Positions 52,749 to 62,398 of a stretch of 64,000 nucleotides of DNA are shown in pieces; position 1 is the stretch's first letter, and each line of letters starts with the position of its first letter. The stretch comes from Firmicutes bacterium CAG:345 (GTDB taxonomy: Bacteria > Bacillota_I > Bacilli_A > RFN20 > CAG-288): the NCBI GenBank assembly GCA_000433315.1, contig FR893383.1, positions 62,001-126,000 of the forward strand. Reading direction: 5' to 3'. Below the pieces are notes generated by a model that worked only from the letters and a program-made list of their open reading frames with translations, had not been told where the DNA came from and ran no database searches. The position numbers and the translations under genes were made by a program.

Positions 52749-53753
52749 ATGAAATTAAATTTCAAAAAATTATTCGTTCTAATTTCGATATTATTCATGG
52801 CTTCCTGTAGCACTAACCCATCTAATTCATCCAGTAGTAATAATACTAAATTAGACTTACCTGAAATGCCTACTTTGGTCGACAATCGTGAAGAGAATGT
52901 TAAAATGAAGACCATTACAACATTGAATGGAGATGAAGTTACTTATAATGCTAATACCAGAAAAATTGTAGCATTAGGCTGTGCGGGAGATATTTTATCT
53001 TTAGGTTTAAGACCTTTAGCGGTCGATGGTAACGCTAATAGCAATGGCTATGAAGATTATTTCTATGGAGTAGAAAAGTTAAAAAATACTCAGCCATTTG
53101 ATCCTGAAGAAGTTTTAAGCTATTATCCAGATTTGATTTTAACCTACGATACAATGGAGCAAAAAGATATTGCAAAATTGGAAAAAATTGCTCCAGTAAT
53201 ACCTATTTATTTCAGCACGTATGATTATAATTTAAGAATTTCTTACTTAGGCGATATCTTCGATATGCAAGAAAACAGCTCTTCTTTAATATCTTTTTGC
53301 AAAGATCTTGAAGAAAAAAGTTTAAAAAGCATTGAGAATTTAAAAATTAAAGATAAAACTGTTACTGTTTTCTCCTATATGAATGGAATATGTATTCCAC
53401 CTGATTTCAATGGTGCTTTTGTTTTCAACCATATCTTATATGATATTTTAAATTTTGGAAAAAACGAAAAAGTAGAGCAATATTTAAATAACCAAGCTCA
53501 ACCAGCTTATTCTCCTATCTCTAGTGAAAAATTGAGAGAATATGAAGGAGACTTCAATATCTATGCTTCGATGGATGAAACTGATACCAGTATTCCTGAT
53601 GTTGTTAAAACCAATGAAGGTTGGAAAAGTCTTAAATGTGTCAAAGAAAATCATGTTGGCGTTATCAATATAATACTATTCTCTTTAAAAGATGTTTTAT
53701 ATATGGCTGATCAATATCAATCTATTTTTAATGCTATAGAACAAGCTTTATAG
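52749..53753 (+). CDS. Siderophore/tetrapyrrole-type ABC substrate-binding lipoprotein
   Basis: 334 aa. Lipobox MAS-C (Cys ~20) and a short Ser/Asn linker. The periplasmic-binding-protein 2 fold (PF01497) is seen from ~65: RKIVALGCAGDILSLGLRPLAVDG, the DLILTYD strand and EKLEKIAPVIPIYFS, ending in the helical cap. This class binds iron-siderophores, haem or cobalamin. AAAGGAG precedes the ATG. It opens a tightly packed operon with two permeases (gap 1 and 2 bp) and an ATPase. The exact ligand cannot be read from sequence. Confidence 0.9.
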   Translation: MKLNFKKLFVLISILFMASCSTNPSNSSSSNNTKLDLPEMPTLVDNREENVKMKTITTLNGDEVTYNANTRKIVALGCAGDILSLGLRPLAVDGNANSNGYEDYFYGVEKLKNTQPFDPEEVLSYYPDLILTYDTMEQKDIAKLEKIAPVIPIYFSTYDYNLRISYLGDIFDMQENSSSLISFCKDLEEKSLKSIENLKIKDKTVTVFSYMNGICIPPDFNGAFVFNHILYDILNFGKNEKVEQYLNNQAQPAYSPISSEKLREYEGDFNIYASMDETDTSIPDVVKTNEGWKSLKCVKENHVGVINIILFSLKDVLYMADQYQSIFNAIEQAL

Positions 53754-53754
53754 A

Positions 53755-54771
53755 ATGAAGAAGATTAAATCAAGTACAAAATTTATAATTTTATTGGCAA
53801 CTAGTATAGTGGGTTTATTAATAATGTTTTTCCTTTCTTTGTATTTTGGTGCTGAGAAAAACATTAATTTTGTCGATATTATAAATTCGTTATTTCGTTT
53901 CAACGATGAAATTTTTAATGAAGTAATAGTAAGAAATATTAGACTTCCACGTTTTATCGCTGATATTTTAGTCGGTGCAAGTCTAGCAATAGCTGGAGCT
54001 TTAATGCAAGGCACAACAAAAAACCCTATGGCTGATTCAGGAATTATGGGAATATCTTCTGGTTCAGTTTTTGGAGTAGTAATAATAATGACTTTCTTTC
54101 CAAATATTTCAAGATTAGGAAGAATTGGTATCTCTTGTTTGGGGGCAGCTATTGTAACTTTTCTGATATATGGAATTGCTATGATGAGCAAAAGAGGAAT
54201 GACTCCAGATAGAATGGTTTTATCTGGCATGGCTATATCAACTTTGTTTTCCTCTGTAACAACAGCTTTAGTATTAAAACAAGGAACAAGTTCCGAAATG
54301 TTCAAATACATGTCTGGATCTAGTGCCAATACAATATGGTTAGATATAGAATTAGCTTTACCTTTCTTTCTTGTCTGCTTCATATTGGGAATAATAATCT
54401 CCAGGAATTTAACTATTCTTTCTCTTGGAGATGAGACAAGTACTGGACTTGGTGTCAATGGTAAAGTCATCAAATTGTTATCAACTATAATCGTTCTAGT
54501 TTTATCAGCCATAGCGGTTGTTATAATCGGCCCTGTATCTTATGTTGGATTAATGATTCCTCATATAGTTAGATATATAGTTGGTTCTGATTATCGTTTC
54601 GTCATTCCAAGCTGTGGACTTCTGGGAGCATTATTTGTAACTTTTGTAGATTTTTTAGCAAGAAACATAATGCCAGAAATTGAACTGCCTATTGGATTAA
54701 TTATCACTTTGATCGGTGTTCCTTTCTTTATATTCGTCTCGAGAAAAAAAACTGCGGAGGATGCTTATTAA
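53755..54771 (+). CDS. FecCD-type ABC permease (first subunit)
   Basis: 338 aa with about nine transmembrane helices. Family features: RNIRLPRFIADILVGASLAIAGALMQ near the start, NPMADSGIMGISSGS, and GPVSYVGLMIPHIVRYIVGSDYR in the coupling region. It pairs with the next permease to form the channel for the substrate delivered by the binding lipoprotein. Starts one base after the previous stop. Confidence 0.93.
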   Translation: MKKIKSSTKFIILLATSIVGLLIMFFLSLYFGAEKNINFVDIINSLFRFNDEIFNEVIVRNIRLPRFIADILVGASLAIAGALMQGTTKNPMADSGIMGISSGSVFGVVIIMTFFPNISRLGRIGISCLGAAIVTFLIYGIAMMSKRGMTPDRMVLSGMAISTLFSSVTTALVLKQGTSSEMFKYMSGSSANTIWLDIELALPFFLVCFILGIIISRNLTILSLGDETSTGLGVNGKVIKLLSTIIVLVLSAIAVVIIGPVSYVGLMIPHIVRYIVGSDYRFVIPSCGLLGALFVTFVDFLARNIMPEIELPIGLIITLIGVPFFIFVSRKKTAEDAY

Positions 54772-54773
54772 AT

Positions 54774-55802
54774 ATGAAAAAGTATCTTCTTAAATTTAAA
54801 AACTATAATTCCTTAAAAAAAGGAATTATCATCAATGTTTTCTTGTTTGCCCTTACTATTGTGGTTTTTTTTATAGGATGCAATGTCGGTCAATATAAAA
54901 TTTCAGTTTTAAAAGTCTTCGAAACTTTATTTGGTGGCGGTGACAAATATTCAAAAATGACTTTATTTGAATTTCGTCTTCCAAGATTATGTTTAGCTCT
55001 TTTAGTAGGAATAGGTATGGGAGTAGCTGGTGTCAGCATGCAAAATCTTCTGCATAATGATCTCGCTAGTCCAGGAACATTAGGGGTTTCTGATGGAAGT
55101 GGTCTTTTTGTAACACTATATGTTGCCCTTTTTAAAACCAGTTCTTCTTCTGCAATATTGCTTCCTATATTAGCCTTAGCTGGAGGACTGCTATCTGCTG
55201 TTATTATATTTGCTTTATCGGTGAAAAGAAAAAGCAATATCAATCCAATAAGAATGATAATGACTGGTGTCAGCATGTCTGCAGCCTATGGAGCTATAGG
55301 GACTATTATGATGTACGCCCTCGATCAGTCTCAACTTGAATTTCTACAAAGATGGCAATCAGGCGAACTTTGGGGAACCGATTGGAGTTATATTTCAATA
55401 TTAGCAATATGGCTATTGATATTCGGAAGTATTATCTACTATAAATCCAGAACTTTAAATGCCATAGATATGGGGTACGATATCGCCAAAGGAATTGGAA
55501 TAAACGTAAAAAAAGAATTCATTATCATCGCTTTTTGTGCAGTTGCCATTTCCTCAGCTTCTGTTGCTTTTGGCGGGAATTTCTTTTTCCTCGGTCTTAT
55601 TGGGCCACATATTGCAAGAAAAATGGTCGGAACAGATAATAGAGTTTTATTCCCAGCCAGCTCTTTAATCTCAGCTATTCTGATATTGATTTCCGATATG
55701 TTAGTTATGGGAGTAGATTTCCTCATAAACATTCCTACAGGAATTTTAGTATCGATTCTCTCCGTCCCTTATTTCATCTACTTATTGATTAAGGAAGGCT
55801 AA
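54774..55802 (+). CDS. FecCD-type ABC permease (second subunit)
   Basis: 342 aa, second FecCD permease. FRLPRLCLALLVGIGMGVAG, NDLASPGTLGVSDGS and FFLGLIGPHIARKMVGTDNR are the family landmarks. About nine transmembrane helices. Two bases after the first permease and one base before the ATPase, so the transporter genes are translated together. Confidence 0.93.
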   Translation: MKKYLLKFKNYNSLKKGIIINVFLFALTIVVFFIGCNVGQYKISVLKVFETLFGGGDKYSKMTLFEFRLPRLCLALLVGIGMGVAGVSMQNLLHNDLASPGTLGVSDGSGLFVTLYVALFKTSSSSAILLPILALAGGLLSAVIIFALSVKRKSNINPIRMIMTGVSMSAAYGAIGTIMMYALDQSQLEFLQRWQSGELWGTDWSYISILAIWLLIFGSIIYYKSRTLNAIDMGYDIAKGIGINVKKEFIIIAFCAVAISSASVAFGGNFFFLGLIGPHIARKMVGTDNRVLFPASSLISAILILISDMLVMGVDFLINIPTGILVSILSVPYFIYLLIKEG

Positions 55803-55803
55803 A

Positions 55804-56619
55804 ATGGAAAATATTATTAAAACAAAAGATTTAAAAATTGGTTATGATGATGTAATAATCGTTCCTTCATTTAATTGTGAAATAAAAAAGCATTGTATAA
55901 CATCGATTATCGGCCCGAATGGTTGCGGAAAATCTACCGTATTAAAAGCGATAGGAAGAATCATTCCCCATGCTAATGGAACAATTATAATCAACGATCA
56001 AGATATGGGGAAATTGAAAACTCTAGATATTGCCAAAATGATGGCAATATTGCCTCAATCACCAACTGCTCCTAGTTCCATCTCTGTCTTTGATTTAGTT
56101 AGCTATGGACGTTATCCTTATCAAAAAGGATTAGGAAGATTAAAAAAAGAAGATAAAGATATCATCGAGTGGGCATTAACTGTCACTCATATGCAAGAGT
56201 TTAAAAACAGAGCAATATGCAATCTTTCTGGCGGTCAAAGACAAAGAGTATGGATTGCAATGGCATTAGCACAACAGACCGATATTATTCTTCTAGATGA
56301 ACCGACAACTTATTTAGATTTAAATCATCAATTAGAAGTTTTGGAATTGTTAAAAGAATTAAACCAAAAAAATAATACCACCATTGTTATGGTTTTACAT
56401 GATTTGAATTTAGCCAGTAAATATTCGGATTTTTTACTAGCGATGAAAGATGGAAAAATTGAAAAATATGGTACTCCAAAAGAAGTATTTGATAAAGAAA
56501 TGCTAGCCAATTGTTTTCAAATAGATGGTGAAATAATCATTGATAAAAATAGTGAAAAACCCTTATGTGTTTCCTATGAACTATTAAGAAAAAAAGGGAG
56601 TGAACATGATGAAGAATAA
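55804..56619 (+). CDS. FecE-type ABC transporter ATPase
   Basis: 271 aa. Walker A GPNGCGKST (~38-46), signature NLSGGQRQRVWIAMALAQ, Walker B IILLDEPTTYLDL with the switch His in VLHDLNLAS. It powers the importer. Its 3' end overlaps the following lipoprotein gene by 14 bp, which ties that unusual gene to the transporter. Confidence 0.95.
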   Translation: MENIIKTKDLKIGYDDVIIVPSFNCEIKKHCITSIIGPNGCGKSTVLKAIGRIIPHANGTIIINDQDMGKLKTLDIAKMMAILPQSPTAPSSISVFDLVSYGRYPYQKGLGRLKKEDKDIIEWALTVTHMQEFKNRAICNLSGGQRQRVWIAMALAQQTDIILLDEPTTYLDLNHQLEVLELLKELNQKNNTTIVMVLHDLNLASKYSDFLLAMKDGKIEKYGTPKEVFDKEMLANCFQIDGEIIIDKNSEKPLCVSYELLRKKGSEHDEE

Positions 56620-57985
56620 ATTTATAGCAATTTTTACAATCGTTTTGCTTCTTTCTTCTTGCTCGAATTCCAAAGTCAAAGATCATATTGAATATGATCT
56701 TCCTGATGTCGAATACACCGAAAATATAGCATTAAAGAAATTACCTGAGGTCAAAAATATAGACTCAATGCAAGACCTATCAAATTTTATTGATTATGCT
56801 GTCTTTTATAACCAAAACGAAGACTTTGTTTATACAAACGTAACTGACGCATATAAAAAAGTATTGTTAGATGATTTAGATTATCAAATAAACTGGGCTG
56901 CTCAATATGCAACAATCGGTCATAATTTTGTTAAAAACTACGATGCTAGCAAACTTGACGAAAATTTAATTGGAATCAGCGGTTATATCTTCGATTATGG
57001 CTTTAAATACTATGAAGAAAAAGCAAATAATATTATTACCTTTGAATACTATCAAGATGTTCTAAGCAAAAACACTTATCAAAATAATGATATCAGTAAC
57101 TTGCCTTTATATCAAAATAATGATGGTTTTGTTGAAGTCACTAATAGTGAGCAATTATTTTATGCCTGCATGAAAAATTATTTTCCTTATTGTAAAAAAG
57201 AAACAAAAGCTTATGAAATATTACAAAAAGCAACTGGAATTTTAAATCGCATAATCAAAAAAGACATGACTGAATTAGAAAAGTACATAGCGATTTATCA
57301 CTATATTCTTTCTGAAACCACTTATGATTATTCTTCATTCAAACAAAAAGATAGCGTTCATCAAGATTATGCCTGTTATTTTTTAGAAGGCGTATTTGAT
57401 CATCATACAGCTGTCTGTGATGGACTTACTAAAGCTCTTGTTTTGTTTTCTAGACTCGAAGGAATAGAAGCCTATCATATAGGAGCTCTATCTAATATCG
57501 GTGGTCATGCTTATTGCTATGTAAAGATAAATGATAATTATTATTTATCTTGTCCAACTTCCGGATCAAGTATAGAGACCAAAAACAATATCAAATACTA
57601 TGTTCATAATAATTTGTATATGTTGACAAGCTACTATACAAGCTCTCCAAGCTGGGATTATTCTTCCGAAGCTTTTCCAAATATCAAGCAAGAAGTTTTA
57701 AAAAGTAATCCATTTCCTTATTACGATAATTATTACATAATCATTGATAACGAAAAATATTCTCTTCATATCGAAGATTTTGCAACAGGAAATAAGATAT
57801 TAAACTTTGTTGAAAACGTTGCTAAGGAGAACAATTTATGCTTGCAAATAGAACTTCTTGGCTCTTATGAAATCATGTCCAATATTTGGCAAAATTATTC
57901 AGATAAAGATAATTTAAATTTTGTAAATAATGGAATTCTGAGTAAAGAAAAAGCTTATGCCTTTTTCTTCGATTTTAGAAAATGA
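56606..57985 (+). CDS. Transglutaminase-like lipoprotein A with Asp-to-Cys change
   Basis: 459 aa from ATG 56606 (GGGAG upstream). Lipobox LLLSS-C at ~18. The transglutaminase-like core has the nucleophile-type Cys271 (TAVCDGLTKAL) and His301 (GGHAYCYVKI). At the third position, 15 residues after the His, families of this fold carry Asp (VDPT); here it is Cys316 (LSCPT). The N-terminal ~200 residues and the C-terminal ~100 are unrecognised. Overlaps the ATPase gene and its own paralogue (4 bp). It may be a peptidase or crosslinking-type fold turned into a binding or thiol-active protein. Role in uptake is inferred from the operon. Confidence 0.75.
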   Translation: MMKNKFIAIFTIVLLLSSCSNSKVKDHIEYDLPDVEYTENIALKKLPEVKNIDSMQDLSNFIDYAVFYNQNEDFVYTNVTDAYKKVLLDDLDYQINWAAQYATIGHNFVKNYDASKLDENLIGISGYIFDYGFKYYEEKANNIITFEYYQDVLSKNTYQNNDISNLPLYQNNDGFVEVTNSEQLFYACMKNYFPYCKKETKAYEILQKATGILNRIIKKDMTELEKYIAIYHYILSETTYDYSSFKQKDSVHQDYACYFLEGVFDHHTAVCDGLTKALVLFSRLEGIEAYHIGALSNIGGHAYCYVKINDNYYLSCPTSGSSIETKNNIKYYVHNNLYMLTSYYTSSPSWDYSSEAFPNIKQEVLKSNPFPYYDNYYIIIDNEKYSLHIEDFATGNKILNFVENVAKENNLCLQIELLGSYEIMSNIWQNYSDKDNLNFVNNGILSKEKAYAFFFDFRK

Positions 57986-59292
57986 AAAAAATAATATTAT
58001 TTATAAGTTTATTGCTTCTTGTTTCCTGCAGCAATAATCCTTCTTCTACCTCTTCAAGCACAAATCCACTAAATAAGCTGTTTTTTGCCTCAGATTTAGA
58101 AGAAAAAGATTTACCTAAACCAAAAGAAAAAATTTCTTCCCTTGATGAAATGATCTATGCCTTAGATTATTTAGCTTTTTATCAAATAGACAAAAAAGTA
58201 TCATTTTATATCGATAATAATTACTCAAAGACTTTCTATAACATCTATCAAGAATTTTCTAAAGCTCAAGAGCAAGTTCAAATCGCTGATGTTTATCCAT
58301 CTTTTATCAACTATAGCTTATATGTCGATTATAAAGTCATTACTATCAATGTTGTTCCTCAACAAATTGCAACAAAGTCTAACAGAAAATTAGAAGCAAG
58401 TAAGATCTATGAGATAGATTACCAAAAAGAATCAAGCGACCATCAGATTCCTTTAGAAAAAAGCAATTTAAAAGAAATTGAAGTTGAAACAAGTCAACAA
58501 TTATATTACGTTGTTGAAAATAAATATAAACCTATTTTAAAAAAGAATTCCATCGCTGAAAAAATATATTCCACAGCTAAAGATATCTTAAATTCGATTA
58601 TAGATGACACTATGAACGAATACCAAAAAGCCAAACAAATATATAACTATATTTGCAGTGAAATAAGTTACGATTACATAACAAGTGGTGAATCTACCTA
58701 CAATTTAAATGAAAATCAAGCTTACTTTTTAGAAGGTGTTTTCCTCAATCAAAATGCAGTTTGCGATGGAAAAAGCAAAGCATATTCTCTGCTTTGCAAC
58801 ATGGAAAATATCGACAATGTCCGCGTTACTGCCATAAACGATAAATACCAAGGTCATGCATATAATTACATTAAAATTTTTGATAAATGGTATTTATCTT
58901 GCACAACATTTGGAAGCCATAGGATGGAATTAAAAGAAAACGAATACTATATAGTTCCATCTTTAAATATGTTTTTGACAAATTATCAAACCCCATATGC
59001 TTCTAATTGGGGATATGATTCAAAGATGCACGAAGATATAAAAGAAAAAATCGAATCTCAATCCAACTTTGAATTATCCATTATCGATAACTTAAATAGT
59101 TTCAAAGAAATAATTGAAAGTTATCACTTAAATTCGCTTTTAAATATTGAAGTAGAGTTCCAATATTTTAAAGATATAAATTTATTTAAAGAAGATATTG
59201 AAAAAGAATATCCTTCATATGAAATAGTTTTATTGAAAAATTTACCATATGAAAATAATTATTACTCAATAATCTTTCTTTCTAACATTTAA
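57982..59292 (+). CDS. Transglutaminase-like lipoprotein B (paralogue of A)
   Basis: 436 aa. Lipobox LLLVS-C (~16) and a short Ser linker. Same layout as the preceding gene: Cys261 (NAVCDGKSKAY), His292 (QGHAYNYIKI), and Cys307 (LSCTT) where the catalytic Asp would be. Conservation of the Cys in both copies, while much of the rest has diverged, suggests it matters. Overlaps gene A by ATGA, thus co-translated. Function not known. Confidence 0.75.
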   Translation: MKKIILFISLLLLVSCSNNPSSTSSSTNPLNKLFFASDLEEKDLPKPKEKISSLDEMIYALDYLAFYQIDKKVSFYIDNNYSKTFYNIYQEFSKAQEQVQIADVYPSFINYSLYVDYKVITINVVPQQIATKSNRKLEASKIYEIDYQKESSDHQIPLEKSNLKEIEVETSQQLYYVVENKYKPILKKNSIAEKIYSTAKDILNSIIDDTMNEYQKAKQIYNYICSEISYDYITSGESTYNLNENQAYFLEGVFLNQNAVCDGKSKAYSLLCNMENIDNVRVTAINDKYQGHAYNYIKIFDKWYLSCTTFGSHRMELKENEYYIVPSLNMFLTNYQTPYASNWGYDSKMHEDIKEKIESQSNFELSIIDNLNSFKEIIESYHLNSLLNIEVEFQYFKDINLFKEDIEKEYPSYEIVLLKNLPYENNYYSIIFLSNI

Positions 59293-59305
59293 GGAGGTTC
59301 AAAAA

Positions 59306-62300
59306 ATGTTAAAAAATAAAGTAATAATTCCACTTACAGCTCTGATGATTCTCTCTATATGTTCAATAACTAGTTGTAACAATAATACTTCTTCCAGCTC
59401 TAGCAGTTCTTCTAACACTTCTTCCGTAGTAGAATTAAATTATTTGGCATTAACAAGAAGAATAGAATATGTTAAAAACAATTATTTGACAGAAGAAAAG
59501 AAAAGCTTATATACAGCAGAAAGTATTAAAATTCTTGAAAATGCTGTAAAAGAAGGGGAAAGTTTGGTCAACAATGCTAAAACTCAACAAGAAATCGATG
59601 ATGCTGTTATAAAAATTAATAATGCTATCGACAATTTAATATCCAATATAAATCCAGACAAAACTTTAGATGAAATCGGAGAATTCTTAGATAATTGCAA
59701 TGGAAACTATACATTAAAAGTTAATGACTATTACAAAAATAATAATGAAACTCCAATTTCCTATACTATAAAATCAACTGATAAAGCTATATATGACGTT
59801 GAAAAAAATGAAGGTTTCATTAAATTTGATGGCTATGTCCATAACTTTAATTATGTCGACAACAATTTTTCTCTCGGAAGAGTACATCTTGGTGAAAGTC
59901 AAAGCCCGGCTTTATATCTTACCGAAAATCGTTTGAGTGATGTTGTCAGCCAACTCGGTGTCAGTGAACCATTCACATCATTTGGCCTTTCAGTATATAG
60001 CGGATTTAAACAAGTTCCAGGACAAAAATACTATATTACCGACAGCACAACATATTTCGATTTGACATTGGATTTAATCAACAATAGATATCAATCCTAC
60101 GATGGCTTTAATGGCCTTTTGCAAAGTATGACCTTAGAATTAACAAATGATAATGTTCTTTTTATGCGTCTATACGGAAATGATTTAACCGATTTAAAAT
60201 TCGAATTAGAATTTTCTTCATTCAACACCACCTCTATTGATGGAGTAGATGAATATTTAGCAAATAATACCGAATATAACACTTCCTTCAGTCCGATGGA
60301 TTTAGCTAAAGATATGGTAGAAAAATCAAAGACCAGCTGTGGTTTAAAATTCAATGTCTTTTCACACAAAGAAGGAAAATCAACTCAAAATCCAAATTAT
60401 ACAATTACCTATAAAAATACTGCTCAAAATGAATATTGGTTATCTTCATCTAATAATGGTATTATCAAAAGTGGATCTTCTTATAAAAACTTCAAATATG
60501 AAAATGATACTGCAACAATAAATGATGATGCTGCCTATGGAATTAAAGACATCGATATCATCAATAAACTACTTGTAAATTATAATGAGTTTACTTTATT
60601 AGATAAAACCGACGACTACTATTTCAACGTTGGTGAAAATCCTGAGATACAACAAATGCTTTACCGTTTCTTTGAACTCAGCAATTACCAAAATGTCGCC
60701 GATAGAAATTATTTCAACGATGAACCTTCAAAAATAAAAACTTCTGATATTCAAAAAGTATCATTAACAAAAAATGACGAAGGAAAATTAGTAATAAGTC
60801 TTTTCAGTGAATTATCAAGTGGAAAAGATGGCTTAATAATCCGTGCTGTTCTTGAAGATTATCAAAATGTCACCATCGATGGTCTTGAAGATTTAACTTC
60901 AGCAAATAAAAAACAATTGCAAGATTTCTATACTTCTATAAAAGATGCTGATCAAGAAAAATACACCGAAAAATCCTATCGTGCCTTTAAAGTAACTCTT
61001 GATAAAGCTCAAGAAATTCTAAATGATCAAACTAGCGATATCAACACTTATATTCAAATGCTTTCTGTTTTAAAGAATTCATATTCTGAATTAGAATTAA
61101 AAACATCTAGCTTTGATGAAGATGGTGAAAGTAAAATCAAAACATTTTTAAATGAAAATTCATCATACTCCACCTCTTATAAAATGGAAGTAACAAGCAA
61201 CAATAAAACTTTAACCTATATTGCTAAGTACAACAAATATTTCTATTGCTTAGAAACTAAAACTGGTTATGTAATGATTGATAATTTCGTTCATAGTTTC
61301 CATGTTAAAAACGATAAAATCGTTATCGACAATCTCTATAGTAATGAATATGGCGCTCACGCAAATCAAATCGCTAGAGTTCAAAAATATTTTGGTAATT
61401 TCGAAAGTTTAGCTGGAATTGAAGATTGGGAAGAACTTAGTGGTTCATATATGACAAGATTAAGCAATTCCAATAAATACTTCACCACAAATGTCGACTA
61501 CTTGAATTTTGTTCCAAATATCAATACCGATAATTTATGTGGCTTCTCCTTAGAATTGTTAGAAAATAATAATTTCGAACTCGAATTATATAATTCCACT
61601 TCTCTCAATATGAAGATTGATAATGCTAATAGTTATGAATTAGCTTCATTAAATAAGGGTAGTGTCAATACAACTGTTAAAATTACAAATCTAAAAAATG
61701 CAACAGATGATCTTTTAGAAGCATTCATCAATAGCAACGATGCTGTTTTTACCAAAGATGAAATATTGAATAAATTAAAAGATTTCCCACAAACCTATGT
61801 CATTAAAAATGATGATGGCGATATAGCCTTAGTAAGTGACAGATATTATTTAGACTTAGAAACAAATCAATTCTATGCTGTAATAGAAGGTAAAGTTAAT
61901 AAATATCAATTCAATCCTAATTTTATTGCCGATGGAACAGATCCATATAAACTTCTTGAAGCGGGCATTAAAGTAAATGGTGTTGAAGCTACTTCCATCG
62001 CTCAAATTACTGGCACTTTAAATGGATTGAAATCCTTAACTGAAAATGACATTACACTTCCTATCGATGAAGATACAAATTTGAACACAAAGCGTTATTA
62101 TTATGAACTTAATAGTGAAAAAACAGGTGACATCGTTAAAATTTTAGATATAGACAGCGATTCATTAGGTTCTTTATGCGTATCTTATAATAGCAAAGGC
62201 GAAATCGTCATTGTCAACTATGAATCCGACTACTACATTGAATCTTATTACACTCTATCAACTGAATATGATGAAATGACAGATATAATGTTAAATAATA

Positions 62301-62329
62301 TCATTTCCATGTTAAACAACGAATTCTAA
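59306..62329 (+). CDS. Large Ser-linker lipoprotein with FIVAR domains (1007 aa)
   Basis: Lipobox SITS-C (~24) and poly-Ser linker to ~42. Two three-helix FIVAR-like modules are seen: ~45-115 (YTAESIKILENAVKEGESLV then EIDDAVIKINNAIDNLI) and ~530-600 (YTEKSYRAFKVTLDKAQEIL). Each is followed by a longer beta-rich unit of ~200-400 residues that resemble each other (TYKVEVTSNNKT... / NYTLKVNDYYKN...), so the protein is an internal duplication. AAGGAGG precedes the ATG; 13-bp gap from the Tgase-like gene. FIVAR modules occur in cell-surface binding proteins. It may capture a ligand for the importer, but that is inference. Confidence 0.8.
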   Translation: MLKNKVIIPLTALMILSICSITSCNNNTSSSSSSSSNTSSVVELNYLALTRRIEYVKNNYLTEEKKSLYTAESIKILENAVKEGESLVNNAKTQQEIDDAVIKINNAIDNLISNINPDKTLDEIGEFLDNCNGNYTLKVNDYYKNNNETPISYTIKSTDKAIYDVEKNEGFIKFDGYVHNFNYVDNNFSLGRVHLGESQSPALYLTENRLSDVVSQLGVSEPFTSFGLSVYSGFKQVPGQKYYITDSTTYFDLTLDLINNRYQSYDGFNGLLQSMTLELTNDNVLFMRLYGNDLTDLKFELEFSSFNTTSIDGVDEYLANNTEYNTSFSPMDLAKDMVEKSKTSCGLKFNVFSHKEGKSTQNPNYTITYKNTAQNEYWLSSSNNGIIKSGSSYKNFKYENDTATINDDAAYGIKDIDIINKLLVNYNEFTLLDKTDDYYFNVGENPEIQQMLYRFFELSNYQNVADRNYFNDEPSKIKTSDIQKVSLTKNDEGKLVISLFSELSSGKDGLIIRAVLEDYQNVTIDGLEDLTSANKKQLQDFYTSIKDADQEKYTEKSYRAFKVTLDKAQEILNDQTSDINTYIQMLSVLKNSYSELELKTSSFDEDGESKIKTFLNENSSYSTSYKMEVTSNNKTLTYIAKYNKYFYCLETKTGYVMIDNFVHSFHVKNDKIVIDNLYSNEYGAHANQIARVQKYFGNFESLAGIEDWEELSGSYMTRLSNSNKYFTTNVDYLNFVPNINTDNLCGFSLELLENNNFELELYNSTSLNMKIDNANSYELASLNKGSVNTTVKITNLKNATDDLLEAFINSNDAVFTKDEILNKLKDFPQTYVIKNDDGDIALVSDRYYLDLETNQFYAVIEGKVNKYQFNPNFIADGTDPYKLLEAGIKVNGVEATSIAQITGTLNGLKSLTENDITLPIDEDTNLNTKRYYYELNSEKTGDIVKILDIDSDSLGSLCVSYNSKGEIVIVNYESDYYIESYYTLSTEYDEMTDIMLNNIISMLNNEF

Positions 62330-62341
62330 AATTAAAAATTT

Positions 62342-62380
62342 AATATAGGAGTAGTAGTAGTTATTGACTGCTCCTATATT
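62342..62380 (+). terminator. Strong hairpin between the lipoprotein operon and the nifH-like gene
   Basis: A 14-bp stem (62342-62355 with 62367-62380; one G-U) and an 11-nt loop, followed by only TTC, so a partial terminator or attenuator. Its descending arm contains the -35 box of the next promoter. Confidence 0.6.
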
Positions 62381-62392
62381 TTCAAGTATAAA
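62364..62392 (+). promoter_or_regulatory. Promoter of the nifH-like gene
   Basis: TTGACT (62364-62369), 17-bp spacer, TATAAA (62387-62392). The ATG at 62399 lies seven bases after the -10 box, so the transcript should start at the ATG. Confidence 0.7.
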
Positions 62393-62398
62393 AAAAGT

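Noticed and set aside
53748..54512. 254-aa minus-strand frame opposite the first FecCD permease
   Set aside because: The plus-strand permease is a clear family member with conserved motifs; the antisense frame has no recognisable features.
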